Shown here: positions 7,240-17,032 of the stretch, in pieces
Numbering within the stretch: the stretch's first letter is position 1
Layout: every line of letters begins with the position of its first letter
NCBI GenBank assembly: GCA_040218045.1
Contig: JAVJQA010000031.1
Location: 29,731 to 93,730 of the forward strand
Reading direction: 5' to 3'
Length of the DNA stretch: 64,000 bases
Source of the DNA: Marinoscillum sp040218045
Lineage (GTDB): Bacteria > Bacteroidota > Bacteroidia > Cytophagales > Cyclobacteriaceae
Program-made: the position numbers and the translations under genes
The notes under the pieces: model-generated
The model's input: only the letters and a program-made list of their open reading frames with translations
Told to the model about the DNA's origin: nothing
Database searches by the model: none

Positions 7240-9954
7240 ATGGACAAATACTCTTACATATCCAATGCCGATGTGGGCTACATCGACGAACTATACAAGT
7301 CTTACAAAGCAAATCCAGGCAATGTAGATGAAAGCTGGCAGAAATTTTTTGAAGGTTACGAGTTTTCCTTACAGAAATATGGAGAAAATGGGGCGGCTTC
7401 AGACACGTTGGAAGGATCTCGGGAAATCAAGGTAAGAAATCTCATTTACGCCCATCGGTCACGTGCGCATCTGAAATCTGACACCAATCCGGTACGGGAG
7501 AGAAGGCAACATAATGTTCGTCTGGAACTGGAGAATTTTGGTCTGACCAAAGAAGATCTCAATGAAGAGTTTGAAGTCGGCAGTGAGATCGGTTTAGGTA
7601 AGACAACTTTAAAGAATATCATTCAGAGACTCGAGACTTTATACCTGGGTCATATTGGATATGAATATAACCACTTGAGGAATTCAGAGATTTTTGACTG
7701 GATGAAAACGAAGGTGGAGTCGGAGGGAGCTAAAATAGATCCTTCACGAGATGAAAAGAAACGAATGCTCCAGAAACTCACTGAAGCAGTTGTGTTCGAA
7801 AACTTTTTGCACACCAAATTTTTGGGACAAAAAAGGTTTTCACTGGAAGGTGGAGAAAACACGATTCCGGCATTGGACAAGATCATCCGTAAATCCGCGG
7901 AGCTTGGAGCAGAAGAAGTAGTTATCGGGATGGCCCACAGAGGGCGACTGAATGTTTTGGCAAACATCATGGGCAAGACCTATGAAGAAATCTTTGCTGA
8001 ATTTGAAGGAAATACCGATCCTGATTTGACCATGGGTGACGGAGATGTGAAATATCATCTCGGTTATTCCAGTCATATCCAGTTGAATGGAAAGAAAATC
8101 TATATAAAGCTGGCTCCAAACCCTTCTCACCTGGAAGCGGTAGATCCGGTAGTATTAGGTTATACCCGAGCACAGATAGATGACGAATATCGTGGAGATG
8201 CTACCAAGGCTATTCCTATTTTGATACACGGGGATGCAGCTATTGCTGGTCAGGGTGTGGTTTATGAGTGTATTCAAATGGCACTTCTTGATGGATATAG
8301 AACAGGCGGAACGATCCATTTTGTGATTAATAACCAGGTCGGGTTCACCACAGACTATGACGATGCACGATCCAGTATTTACTGTACTGACCTGGCAAAG
8401 ATTGTAGATGCTCCAGTGTTACATGTGAATGGAGATGATCCAGAGGCTGTCAATTTTGCTGCAAACCTTGCCATTGAATATCGCCAAAAATGGAAAAAGG
8501 ACTTTTTCATTGACTTGCTGTGCTACAGAAGGCATGGTCACAATGAGAGTGATGAGCCTAAATTCACACAACCGAAACTATACAATCTGATTGCGAAGCA
8601 CAGCAACCCACGTGAACTCTATGTGAAATCGTTGATCGAGCGTGGAGACATCAGCGAAAATGAGGCTGAGCAGCTAGATAAAGAGTTTAAGAACCAGCTT
8701 CAGGATCGGCTGGATGAAGTCAAACAAAAGCCATTGCCATACAAACCTCAAAAGATTGAGGAGGAATGGCAATTCTTGAGAAGGTCCAAAAACGAAGATT
8801 TTGATCAGTCTCCTGATACAGGCATTTCTGATGACGTACTTAAAAAAGTAGCCAAGGCTTTGACGAGCATTCCAAAGGGCTTCAAACCACTTCGTCAGAT
8901 CGATAAATTATTGAAGGAACGTAAAGCACATTTCTTTGAAGAGAAGGTACTAAACTGGGCAGATGCTGAATTACTTGCCTATGGTTCCTTATTGGCAGAA
9001 GGCAATATTGTGAGAATGTCAGGACAGGATGTAAAGCGTGGTACATTTTCCCACAGGCATTCTTACCTGTTCGATTCCAATACAAACGAACCCTATAGTA
9101 ACCTCGACCATATTCAGGAAAAACAGGAACCTTTCAGAATATTTAATTCACTGCTGTCAGAATATGCAGTACTGGGCTTTGAGTATGGGTATGCCATGGC
9201 TACTCCGAATGCCCTGGTCATCTGGGAAGCACAGTTTGGTGATTTCTCCAATGGTGCACAGGTAATGATTGATCAGTTTATCACCAGTGCGGAAACCAAG
9301 TGGCAACGAATGAATGGTTTGGTGATGCTTTTGCCACACGGCTATGAAGGTCAGGGACCAGAACACTCTAGTGCTAGAATGGAGCGTTTTCTTCAAATGA
9401 CGGCACAGGAGAATATGATTGTTGCAGACATTACCACTCCGGCAAACTTCTTCCACTTGTTGAGAAGACAGCTCTATTGGGAGTTTAGAAAGCCATGTGT
9501 GGTATTCTCTCCAAAATCTTTATTGAGACATCCTAAGGTGGTTTCCTCACTCGATGAGTTCCAGAAAGGGAGCTTCCAGGAGGTAATAGGTGATGATTTT
9601 GTAACCAACAAGAATGTTGAAAAGGTGTTGTTATGTACTGGTAAAGTCTATTTTGACTTATTGGAAGAGCAGCAAAGGAAAAAGGATAAAACCACGGCTG
9701 TGGTGAGGTTAGAGCAACTATATCCTTTTCCTAAAAAACAACTGGAGAAAATATTAAAGAAATATAGCAATCCTAAATTGGTATGGGTTCAGGAAGAACC
9801 TGAAAACATGGGGGCGTGGGGCTTTATGCTAAGAGTATCAGGGTTGAACCTGGAACTTATTTCGCGCAAAGCATCTGCTTCACCAGCCACAGGATACTCC
9901 AAAGTTCATAAAGAAGAACAAGCGGACATTGTTAATAAAGCATTCAAAAAATAA
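7240..9954 (+). CDS. sucA: 2-oxoglutarate dehydrogenase E1 component
   Basis: The 904-residue thiamine-diphosphate enzyme has full family length. It carries the N-terminal E2-binding helix (SYISNADVGYIDELYKSY), the substrate region VVIGMAHRGRLNVLAN, the ThDP/Mg motif around GDAAIAGQGVVYECIQMA with NNQVGFTT, the RRHGHNESDEP loop, and the C-terminal transketolase-like part (LPHGYEGQGPEHSSARMERFL). It decarboxylates 2-oxoglutarate and transfers succinyl to the lipoyl groups of SucB in the TCA cycle. sucB starts 11 bases after its stop, indicating one operon. Confidence 0.97.
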   Translation: MDKYSYISNADVGYIDELYKSYKANPGNVDESWQKFFEGYEFSLQKYGENGAASDTLEGSREIKVRNLIYAHRSRAHLKSDTNPVRERRQHNVRLELENFGLTKEDLNEEFEVGSEIGLGKTTLKNIIQRLETLYLGHIGYEYNHLRNSEIFDWMKTKVESEGAKIDPSRDEKKRMLQKLTEAVVFENFLHTKFLGQKRFSLEGGENTIPALDKIIRKSAELGAEEVVIGMAHRGRLNVLANIMGKTYEEIFAEFEGNTDPDLTMGDGDVKYHLGYSSHIQLNGKKIYIKLAPNPSHLEAVDPVVLGYTRAQIDDEYRGDATKAIPILIHGDAAIAGQGVVYECIQMALLDGYRTGGTIHFVINNQVGFTTDYDDARSSIYCTDLAKIVDAPVLHVNGDDPEAVNFAANLAIEYRQKWKKDFFIDLLCYRRHGHNESDEPKFTQPKLYNLIAKHSNPRELYVKSLIERGDISENEAEQLDKEFKNQLQDRLDEVKQKPLPYKPQKIEEEWQFLRRSKNEDFDQSPDTGISDDVLKKVAKALTSIPKGFKPLRQIDKLLKERKAHFFEEKVLNWADAELLAYGSLLAEGNIVRMSGQDVKRGTFSHRHSYLFDSNTNEPYSNLDHIQEKQEPFRIFNSLLSEYAVLGFEYGYAMATPNALVIWEAQFGDFSNGAQVMIDQFITSAETKWQRMNGLVMLLPHGYEGQGPEHSSARMERFLQMTAQENMIVADITTPANFFHLLRRQLYWEFRKPCVVFSPKSLLRHPKVVSSLDEFQKGSFQEVIGDDFVTNKNVEKVLLCTGKVYFDLLEEQQRKKDKTTAVVRLEQLYPFPKKQLEKILKKYSNPKLVWVQEEPENMGAWGFMLRVSGLNLELISRKASASPATGYSKVHKEEQADIVNKAFKK

Positions 9955-9965
9955 CAGAGACAATT

Positions 9966-11501
9966 ATGAGCCTTGAAATGAAAGTGCCAGCGGTAGGTGA
10001 ATCAATCACTGAAGTGACCATTGCGCAATGGATGAAGCAGGACGGAGACGTTGTGGAGATGGATGAGGTAATCTGTGAACTGGAATCAGATAAAGCCACT
10101 TTTGAAGTGACAGCTGAAGCTGCAGGCCAATTAAAAATAAAAGCACAGGAAGGCGATACATTGGATATCGGTGGAGTGTTGTGCGAGATCGATGAATCGA
10201 AAGCAACCTCTTCTCCTGAACCAGAAAAAAAAGAAGAGCCTGCTAAAGAAACTCAATCTACTGGTGAGGTGAAAGAAATGCATGTCCCAACAGTGGGAGA
10301 GTCAATCAATGAGGTGACGATCTCTGGCTGGACGAAGAAGACCGGTGACATGGTAGAGTTGGATGAAGTGATTGCTGAGATTGAATCAGATAAAGCAACC
10401 TTTGAGTTAACTGCTGAGGCAAATGGGAAGCTTGAAATCATCGCTCAGGAAGGTGAAACACTGGAAATCGGTGCATTGATCTGCAAGATTGAGGTAACTG
10501 AAGGTGGCGGTTCGTCTGAATCAAGCGGTTCTGCGGAACCATCGGAATCAGAGTCTCAGGATTCTAATGAGACTTATGCCACGGGTCATGCGTCGCCAGC
10601 TGCTGCCAAGATTCTGGAAGAGAAAGGGATCTCTGCCGAAAGTGTAAAGGGGACAGGAAAGGATGGTCGTATCACAAAAGAAGATGCGATGAATGCTCAA
10701 AAGTCTTCACCAAAACCCGAAGCACCGAAACCTGCTGCTAAAGAAGAAGCAAAGCCTTCTAAACCCTCGTTTGACGCACCAACATTTAATACCGGTGTAA
10801 GCAGAGAGAAGAGAAAGGAGAAAATGACCTCTTTGAGGAAGACAATCTCCAAGCGTTTGGTTTCAGTGAAAAATGAAACGGCCATGCTGACTACCTTCAA
10901 TGAGGTGAACATGCAGCCGATTATGGACATTCGTAAAAAATACAAGGAGAGTTTCAAGGAAAAGCACGAAGTGGGTTTAGGCTTCATGTCGTTCTTTACA
11001 AAAGCAGTTTGTATAGCACTTCAGGATTGGCCTGCAGTAGGTGCGGCTATAGATGGCGAGGAGTTGGTTTTCCATGATTATTGTGATGTTTCCATCGCCG
11101 TTTCTACACCAAAGGGTTTAGTAGTGCCTGTAATCAGAAATGCTGAGCAATTAAGCTTTGATCAGGTAGAAAAAGAAGTTGTACGATTGGCTACCCGTGC
11201 GCGCGATGGCAAGTTGAGCATAGATGAGATGCAGGGCGGAACATTCACGATTACCAATGGTGGAATCTTTGGTTCTATGCTGTCGACTCCTATTATTAAC
11301 GCTCCTCAATCTGCCATATTAGGCATGCACAATATCGTGGAGCGTGCTGTTGTGGAGAATGGAGAAATAGTGGTGAGACCAATCATGTATGTTGCTCTTT
11401 CTTATGATCATCGGGTAATAGATGGTAGAGAGTCGGTTAGCTTCCTTGTGAGAGTGAAAGAGTTGCTTGAAGATCCTACAAGGTTGTTGTTGGGGGTTTG
11501 A
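9966..11501 (+). CDS. sucB: Dihydrolipoamide succinyltransferase (E2) with two lipoyl domains
   Basis: The 511-residue E2 has two lipoyl domains (about 1-76 and 103-177) with lipoylated lysines at Lys43 and Lys144, each in an ESDKATFE motif. A Ser/Glu-rich linker, a peripheral subunit-binding domain (about 206-245; HASPAAAKILEEKGI, GKDGRITKEDA), an Ala/Pro linker and the catalytic domain (about 285-511; SYDHRVIDGRESVSFL with the active His) follow. It passes succinyl to CoA as the core of the complex. Most SucB proteins carry one lipoyl domain, so the duplication is notable. The genome neighbour sucA supports the 2-oxoglutarate rather than the pyruvate assignment. Confidence 0.95.
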   Translation: MSLEMKVPAVGESITEVTIAQWMKQDGDVVEMDEVICELESDKATFEVTAEAAGQLKIKAQEGDTLDIGGVLCEIDESKATSSPEPEKKEEPAKETQSTGEVKEMHVPTVGESINEVTISGWTKKTGDMVELDEVIAEIESDKATFELTAEANGKLEIIAQEGETLEIGALICKIEVTEGGGSSESSGSAEPSESESQDSNETYATGHASPAAAKILEEKGISAESVKGTGKDGRITKEDAMNAQKSSPKPEAPKPAAKEEAKPSKPSFDAPTFNTGVSREKRKEKMTSLRKTISKRLVSVKNETAMLTTFNEVNMQPIMDIRKKYKESFKEKHEVGLGFMSFFTKAVCIALQDWPAVGAAIDGEELVFHDYCDVSIAVSTPKGLVVPVIRNAEQLSFDQVEKEVVRLATRARDGKLSIDEMQGGTFTITNGGIFGSMLSTPIINAPQSAILGMHNIVERAVVENGEIVVRPIMYVALSYDHRVIDGRESVSFLVRVKELLEDPTRLLLGV

Positions 11502-11506
11502 TAGGT

Positions 11507-11535
11507 GTAACTGGTAATTGGTAGTTGGTATTTAG
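11507..11535 (+). repeat. Left inverted-repeat arm flanking the four-helix-bundle gene
   Basis: This stretch contains GTAACTGGTA and TGGTATTTAG. Both recur as inverted copies just after the small gene (11899-11930). The arms bracket the gene and sit exactly between sucB and lpdA, suggesting the ends of an inserted unit. Confidence 0.6.
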
Positions 11536-11545
11536 ATTTTGAAAA

Positions 11546-11902
11546 ATGCACGACTATAAAAAACTCGACGTTTGGACAAAGTCAATGGATTTCTGTCAGT
11601 CGGTTTATCAACTAACTAGTGATTTACCTGAGAGTGAGAAGTTTGGTTTGGCTAATCAACTAAGAAGAGCATCGACTTCAGTCCCCTCCAATATTGCTGA
11701 GGGAGCAGGAAGAGGATCTAATGCAGATTTTGGGCGGTTCTTATCGATTGCTCTGGGATCAGTTTTTGAAATGGAAACTCAGCTTTACCTCTTAGTGAGA
11801 TTGGGATATAAAAGTGAATTAGATATTAATAAATACTTGTTAGAACTGGGGTCAATTGGCAAAATGATTCATTCATTAAAAAAGAATCTCAAATCAGTCT
11901 AA
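11546..11902 (+). CDS. Four-helix-bundle protein (23S rRNA intervening-sequence protein family)
   Basis: The 118-residue all-helical protein has the family signatures KLDVWTKSMDFCQSVYQLT, LANQLRRASTSVPSNIAEGAGR and FLSIALGSVFEMETQL. The family was first seen encoded in intervening sequences of 23S rRNA genes and is widespread in Bacteroidota. Its molecular role is not established. The gene lies between sucB and lpdA, on the same strand, and is flanked by short inverted repeats. It is probably co-transcribed with the dehydrogenase genes without a metabolic link to them. Confidence 0.9.
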   Translation: MHDYKKLDVWTKSMDFCQSVYQLTSDLPESEKFGLANQLRRASTSVPSNIAEGAGRGSNADFGRFLSIALGSVFEMETQLYLLVRLGYKSELDINKYLLELGSIGKMIHSLKKNLKSV

Positions 11903-11930
11903 ATACCAGTTACTACTTACTAAATACCAA
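11899..11930 (+). repeat. Right inverted-repeat arm flanking the four-helix-bundle gene
   Basis: The arm contains CTAAATACCAGTTAC and a second TAAATACCA, reverse complements of the left arm at 11507-11535. It overlaps the stop codon of the small gene and ends 4 bases before the lpdA ATG. Confidence 0.6.
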
Positions 11931-11934
11931 TAAA

Positions 11935-13332
11935 ATGGATTACGACGTTACTGTAATTGGTTCAGGGCCCGGGGGATATGTTGCAGCTATCAGAGCTTCG
12001 CAACTTGGCTTTAAAACTGCCATCATAGAAAAGTACCCAACACTTGGTGGAACCTGTCTTAATGTGGGATGTATTCCTTCCAAGGCACTTCTGGATTCTT
12101 CTGAGCATTTCCATAATGCAGAGCATACCTTCAAGGAGCATGGCATAGACATTCCTAAACCAAAGGTTAACCTCAAACAAATGATCGCACGCAAGTCAGA
12201 TGTGGTGAAACAAAATGTTGAAGGGATCTCCTTCCTGATGAAAAAGAACAAAATTGATGTTCACGAAGGAGTGGGGTCTTTTAAAGATAAGAACACCATA
12301 GTAGTGACTTCAGGTAAGGAAAAGAAGGAAATTACTTCAGAGAAAATCATTATCGCTACTGGTTCCAAACCTGCTTCACTTCCTTTTATCAAACTTGATA
12401 AGAAGAGAGTCATAACCAGTACTGAGGCCCTGGAGCTGAAAGAGGTACCAAAACATATGATTGTGATTGGTGGTGGTGTGATCGGTATGGAACTTGGTTC
12501 AGTATACGCCAGACTAGGTGCCAAAGTCTCTGTGGTGGAGTATTTGGACAATCTTATTCCATCCATGGACAGTACTATGGGCAAGGAGTTACAGAAATCC
12601 CTGAAGAAGCTGGGGTTTGATATTTTCACCAGTCATAAGGTTACGGCTGTGGAGTCTAAAGGCAAAGAGGTAACTGTAAAAGCCGAAAGTCAAAAAGGTG
12701 AGACCCTTGAGTTGAAAGGGGATTATTGCCTGGTATCAATTGGTAGAAAACCTTACACAGAGGGGCTTGGACTTGAGAACGTAGGGATCAGCACAGACAA
12801 GCAAGGAAGGGTTGAAGTAGATGAGCACCTTAAAACTTCTGTTGACAACATCTGGGCTATAGGCGATGTAGTAAAAGGTGCTATGCTTGCGCATAAGGCT
12901 GAAGAAGAAGGTGTATTTGTAGCTGAACAAATGGCAGGTCAGAAACCCCATGTGAATTATAACCTGATTCCTGGTGTGGTATATACTTGGCCAGAAGTGG
13001 CGAGTGTTGGGTTCACCGAGGAGCAACTTAAGCAGCAAGGCAAAAAATTCAAAACTGGCAAATTCCCTTACAAAGCACTCGGTAGAGCACGCGCTTCTAT
13101 GGATCTTGATGGTTTGGTGAAAGTATTGGCAGATGCACAGACTGATGAAATTTTAGGGATTCATATCATCGGGGCAAGAGCTGCGGATATGATAGCGGCA
13201 GGAGTTACTGCCATGGAGTACAGGGCCTCAGCTGAGGATGTCTCCAGAATGTCCCATGCGCACCCAACCTATATGGAAGCCGTGAAAGAAGCCTGCCTGG
13301 CTGCGACCGACAATAGACCTATCCACGTGTAG
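11935..13332 (+). CDS. lpdA: Dihydrolipoyl dehydrogenase (E3)
   Basis: The 465-residue flavoprotein has the N-terminal FAD motif VIGSGPGGYVAAIRA, the redox disulfide Cys41/Cys46 in GGTCLNVGCIPSKALL, the NAD motif VIGGGVIGMELGSVYARLGAKV, the second FAD motif IWAIGDVVKGAMLAHKAEEEG and the C-terminal active-site His-Glu pair in HAHPTYMEAVKEA. It reoxidises dihydrolipoamide for the 2-oxoglutarate complex and perhaps other lipoyl complexes. It is the last gene of the operon and is followed by a strong hairpin. Confidence 0.97.
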   Translation: MDYDVTVIGSGPGGYVAAIRASQLGFKTAIIEKYPTLGGTCLNVGCIPSKALLDSSEHFHNAEHTFKEHGIDIPKPKVNLKQMIARKSDVVKQNVEGISFLMKKNKIDVHEGVGSFKDKNTIVVTSGKEKKEITSEKIIIATGSKPASLPFIKLDKKRVITSTEALELKEVPKHMIVIGGGVIGMELGSVYARLGAKVSVVEYLDNLIPSMDSTMGKELQKSLKKLGFDIFTSHKVTAVESKGKEVTVKAESQKGETLELKGDYCLVSIGRKPYTEGLGLENVGISTDKQGRVEVDEHLKTSVDNIWAIGDVVKGAMLAHKAEEEGVFVAEQMAGQKPHVNYNLIPGVVYTWPEVASVGFTEEQLKQQGKKFKTGKFPYKALGRARASMDLDGLVKVLADAQTDEILGIHIIGARAADMIAAGVTAMEYRASAEDVSRMSHAHPTYMEAVKEACLAATDNRPIHV

Positions 13333-13403
13333 ACAGGTTTCATAAGGTTCTGGAGAATTATGGTCTTGGAAATTCTCTCTATATGGTATTTGTGGTGATT
13401 CAA

Positions 13404-13438
13404 GCCCAATATAGGCTCACTGGCCTAAATTATTGGGC
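13404..13438 (+). terminator. Bulged hairpin after lpdA
   Basis: GCCCAATA (13404-13411) pairs with TATTGGGC (13431-13438), and TAGGC pairs with GCCTA inside it, giving 13 base pairs with a 3-base bulge. Only a weak T tract follows. Termination of the suc-lpd transcript is the likely role. Confidence 0.6.
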
Positions 13439-13472
13439 AATTTGATGCCATATTTTGTACATTCGTTAGCTT

Positions 13473-15203
13473 ATGACTAGGTTATCTATTTTAGTAGTCA
13501 GTCTTCTGTGGACGTTCACTCTCACCGCTCAAGTGCACCCACTCTCAAGAAGTGATTCGGGGATTGTGGTGAAAAGTCTTGAAAAATACGAAAGGTTAAA
13601 GGATCAAAATGATTTTCGTGGAGCGTCATCTGCGTTGAATGATGTGGCTTTTGTCTATTGGAACAACAATCACTATGCTCGGGCCGCCTCTTATTATGAA
13701 TTGTCACTTTCATTTAATAAGCGAATAGGTAATGAGAATGGAGTAGCCATGATTAACAACAATCTGGGCATGCTCTACTCTGATCTAGGTAAATACAACG
13801 AATCATTGCAAAAATTCACGGAGACTTTAGCCGCAAGAAGATCCGAAAACAAAGTAGAAGGAATAATTTCAGCACTCATTAACCTTTCTGTAGTACATAA
13901 TAATCTAGGCGAGTACAAAAAGTCAGTTAATTGCTTATCTGAAGCATTGGATTTGGCGCGTGAAAAATATGACGAGCCAAGAATGAGAAGTGTTTACGGA
14001 ATGATGTCCGAGACTTATGAGAAAATGGGCAATGTCGAGAAATCGTTATTTTATTTTGATCTGTATAGATCTTTTCATGAGAAGATTCAGAGGGAAGAGA
14101 TTCAGACTGTGACCAGGGAATTACAAGAGGAGCGTAGAGAGCGTCAAAACCTACTGGCTGAGAAAATGCAAAAGGAAAATGAAATACTCAAGCAACGTCT
14201 CGAACTTTACGAAAAAGAAGAACGAATCCTGGCTCAGGATTCAATCAATCAGAGTTTATATTCCAGTCTGAGTAAGGCTGAAATGCAACGTAACCTTTTG
14301 GAAAGGGATAATGAGCTTGCGGAGTTTAAGTCAGAAAACCAGGAACTGGAAAATCAGCGTCTTCAAGAGAAGGAGTCGCAACTACGGGTTATATTTTTAA
14401 TAACTGTTTTATCAATAGTTGTAATTTTGTGTTTGATTTGGTTTGGACAACAGCGAACCAAGAGGCAAAATGAAAAGCTTGCTATTATTAATGCCTCACT
14501 AGAAGGGAGAACAAGTGAGCTAGCGATAGCCAATCATACTAAGGATCGCATTTTTTCAGTGATTTCGCATGATTTGAGAAGCCCTATTACGTCATTGCAA
14601 GGATTCTTCATGGCAATAGACGAATTTGACATTCCCAGTGACCTTAAAGCGGCCTTGGGTAACGTTGAGTCTCAGTTGACCAATAGTGCCACTCTTCTGG
14701 ATAATTTGTTGGTTTGGTCAAGATCACAGCTAGAAACCGAAGAACCATCGATTCAAGAGTTTAAGCCATCTGAGTTGGTCGAACACAATGTGAGGTTACT
14801 TCAGCAAATGGCCAACACGAAGCAAATAGCACTGCAGAATGTCATTAGTCCTGAAGATACAATAAAAAGTGATCCCCAAATGGTTAGTATCGTGGTTAGA
14901 AACCTAATCCAAAATGCTATCAAGTTTACCCCTAGAGGTGGAAAAGTGAATGTTGAGTTGGTTCGAAATGGTCAGGCCTCTTATCTCAAAGTTGTTGATA
15001 ATGGAGTAGGTATGAGTTCGGAAAAACTGGAATCTTTATTTGATATCACCACCAATAGAACTTCAAATGGAACTGAGGATGAAAAAGGATCGGGGCTCGG
15101 ACTAATCTTGTGCAAGGAGTTGATAGAGAAAGTAGGTGGAAAAATAGAAGTAAAAAGTGAAGTAGGCGAGGGGACTGAATTTTTCCTAAAATTTTATAAT
15201 TGA
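13473..15203 (+). CDS. TPR sensor histidine kinase, orphan
   Basis: The 576-residue protein has a signal peptide (ending near TLTAQ), TPR repeats over about 35-200, a long coiled coil (about 205-305), one membrane helix (VIFLITVLSIVVILCLIWFG), a HisKA domain with the phospho-His in FSVISHDLRSPITS, and a HATPase_c domain (NLIQNAIKFTP, DNGVGMS, GSGLGLILCKELIEK). The TPR part should face the periplasm. No response regulator is adjacent. The next gene, 38 bases downstream, encodes an exported repeat protein, so the two are probably co-transcribed. The signal and partner are unknown. Confidence 0.88.
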   Translation: MTRLSILVVSLLWTFTLTAQVHPLSRSDSGIVVKSLEKYERLKDQNDFRGASSALNDVAFVYWNNNHYARAASYYELSLSFNKRIGNENGVAMINNNLGMLYSDLGKYNESLQKFTETLAARRSENKVEGIISALINLSVVHNNLGEYKKSVNCLSEALDLAREKYDEPRMRSVYGMMSETYEKMGNVEKSLFYFDLYRSFHEKIQREEIQTVTRELQEERRERQNLLAEKMQKENEILKQRLELYEKEERILAQDSINQSLYSSLSKAEMQRNLLERDNELAEFKSENQELENQRLQEKESQLRVIFLITVLSIVVILCLIWFGQQRTKRQNEKLAIINASLEGRTSELAIANHTKDRIFSVISHDLRSPITSLQGFFMAIDEFDIPSDLKAALGNVESQLTNSATLLDNLLVWSRSQLETEEPSIQEFKPSELVEHNVRLLQQMANTKQIALQNVISPEDTIKSDPQMVSIVVRNLIQNAIKFTPRGGKVNVELVRNGQASYLKVVDNGVGMSSEKLESLFDITTNRTSNGTEDEKGSGLGLILCKELIEKVGGKIEVKSEVGEGTEFFLKFYN

Positions 15204-15241
15204 AAGAGTCATAGACTCATCGTTAAATTGTTCATCAGCCA

Positions 15242-16972
15242 ATGAGATTTTTTTTAAGTTTAATGTTATCCTTCATCTTTCTGAGCGGCATAGCTCAGCA
15301 GGAACCAACTCACATTGTAGATACCACGGGCACTATTTATTGGAGGAAATCGACTCCAGTTTACCTGTTCGTCTCGGATTCACCAACAGGAGAGAACAGC
15401 GAAAGGCTCAAAAGTGAACGAACACCTCAGTATGCCGAGCGCTTTTATTTGGATACCGAAGGGGTTAATTATATTCGCTCCAGGGAAGCAGTTGATCCTG
15501 AAACAATGAGGGTAATTCCGGATTCGGAGGTAATGTTTGAGATATATGCCGATGGTATTGCCCCGATTACTAAAGCAACTTTTGATTATCAGAGTAAGTA
15601 TGATGACAAAATAACTTACTACGGGAACAAAGTTACAATCTCTCTTGAAGCCACGGATAATTTGACTGGTGTGAGTCGTTTGCTGTACTCGTTGAATGGC
15701 AGGGAGGAAAAGGAATACTCAGGGCCTATAGAAGTTGATACTCGGGAAGCAGAATTTGAATATTATGCCATAGATAAGGTTGGAAACATCGAAGAAAAGC
15801 ATACTTCGAGATTTATGGTTGACATGGATATGCCATTTAGTGATTTGACAATTAATGGTATAACAAAGGACAGTGTAATTTCCCTTAGTTCTAAACTCTA
15901 TCTACAGGCATATGATTCTACATCAGGCATTGCCTCCGTCTTCTATAAATTTGATGATTCAGATTATCGGAAATATGGAGGAAAGGAATTGCTCATATCC
16001 AACTTGGTGGAAGGTCAGCATTCATTGACTTATTATTCAACTGACAATGTTGGGAATGAAGAAAAGGCAAAAACTTTTGAATTTTATTTGGACAGGTCCG
16101 CACCTTTGATGGTGGCCGACGTATTGGGAGACAGGTTCATAGTAGGTGATGAGATTTACTTTTCGGGCAGGACCAAATTAAAGCTGACTGCTGTGGACAA
16201 TAAGGTAGGGGTCAAGGAAATCATGTATACCATTGATGATGGGGACTTTGTACAGTATACAGTGCCTTTTTATCTGCCCAGTGTTGCTGGTATTCACAGT
16301 ATTAAATATTACTCGGTGGATAATTTAAACAACTCTACAGCGGATAGTAAAAAAAGCCGGTATTTGGGGCAAGGTGGTTATGAGGAGTTTAAACACAACG
16401 TCAATAAATTTTATGTAGACCTTACTGGCCCCTTGGTAGAGCATGCAATATTAAACCACTCCTTTGTTCGTGATGACACCTTGTTTATTGGCCCACAAAC
16501 TAAAATTAAGTTCTCAGGGAGTGATTCAGAGTCAGGGCTTAACAAATTTTCTTATTCCTTTAAGGAAGATATTGGAGAGCAAGAATACTCTGAACCCTTT
16601 GCTATTTCTAATGAAAAGGATGGTTTTTATACACTTGAATATTTTGGTTATGACAATGTGAATAATCGCAATGTTTCAGAATTTTCATTCTATTATGATG
16701 CCACGTTGCCAGAAATTTTCATCCAATTCAACACTGGAAGTGTGGAAGGAACCAAAATCCCTACTTATCCAATTACATCAGGTTTATTTTTATCCGCTAC
16801 CGATAGAACATCAGGTATCAGGTCTCTGAGTTACAGTTTGGATGGATCGGCGTTTGTGCCATATAAGGGATTGATTTCAGGTTTTCAGAAGGGTAAACAC
16901 GAAATGACTATCAGAGCCAATGACTTTCTAAACAATGTTCAAGAAACAACCATCGAATTCAAAATCAAATAG
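15242..16972 (+). CDS. Exported OmpL47-like Ig-repeat protein
   Basis: The 576-residue protein has a signal peptide (LSFIFLSGIAQ) and roughly five repeats of about 85-95 residues. Each has the pattern of a beta strand with a DxxSGI or DNxxGV turn, a YSLDGxxFxxY strand and a closing YYSxDNVGNxE strand. This is typical of OmpL47-type or chitobiase C-terminal Ig-like repeats on bacterial surface proteins. No catalytic domain, lipobox or T9SS tail is visible. It follows the TPR kinase by 38 bases. A role in adhesion or as an extracytoplasmic sensor partner is possible but unproven. Confidence 0.75.
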   Translation: MRFFLSLMLSFIFLSGIAQQEPTHIVDTTGTIYWRKSTPVYLFVSDSPTGENSERLKSERTPQYAERFYLDTEGVNYIRSREAVDPETMRVIPDSEVMFEIYADGIAPITKATFDYQSKYDDKITYYGNKVTISLEATDNLTGVSRLLYSLNGREEKEYSGPIEVDTREAEFEYYAIDKVGNIEEKHTSRFMVDMDMPFSDLTINGITKDSVISLSSKLYLQAYDSTSGIASVFYKFDDSDYRKYGGKELLISNLVEGQHSLTYYSTDNVGNEEKAKTFEFYLDRSAPLMVADVLGDRFIVGDEIYFSGRTKLKLTAVDNKVGVKEIMYTIDDGDFVQYTVPFYLPSVAGIHSIKYYSVDNLNNSTADSKKSRYLGQGGYEEFKHNVNKFYVDLTGPLVEHAILNHSFVRDDTLFIGPQTKIKFSGSDSESGLNKFSYSFKEDIGEQEYSEPFAISNEKDGFYTLEYFGYDNVNNRNVSEFSFYYDATLPEIFIQFNTGSVEGTKIPTYPITSGLFLSATDRTSGIRSLSYSLDGSAFVPYKGLISGFQKGKHEMTIRANDFLNNVQETTIEFKIK

Positions 16973-17032
16973 AAGCAGTCCTGTCGTGTGCCAAGACAGC
17001 TAGCATTTTATCTGTAATCTGAAGTAAACATA

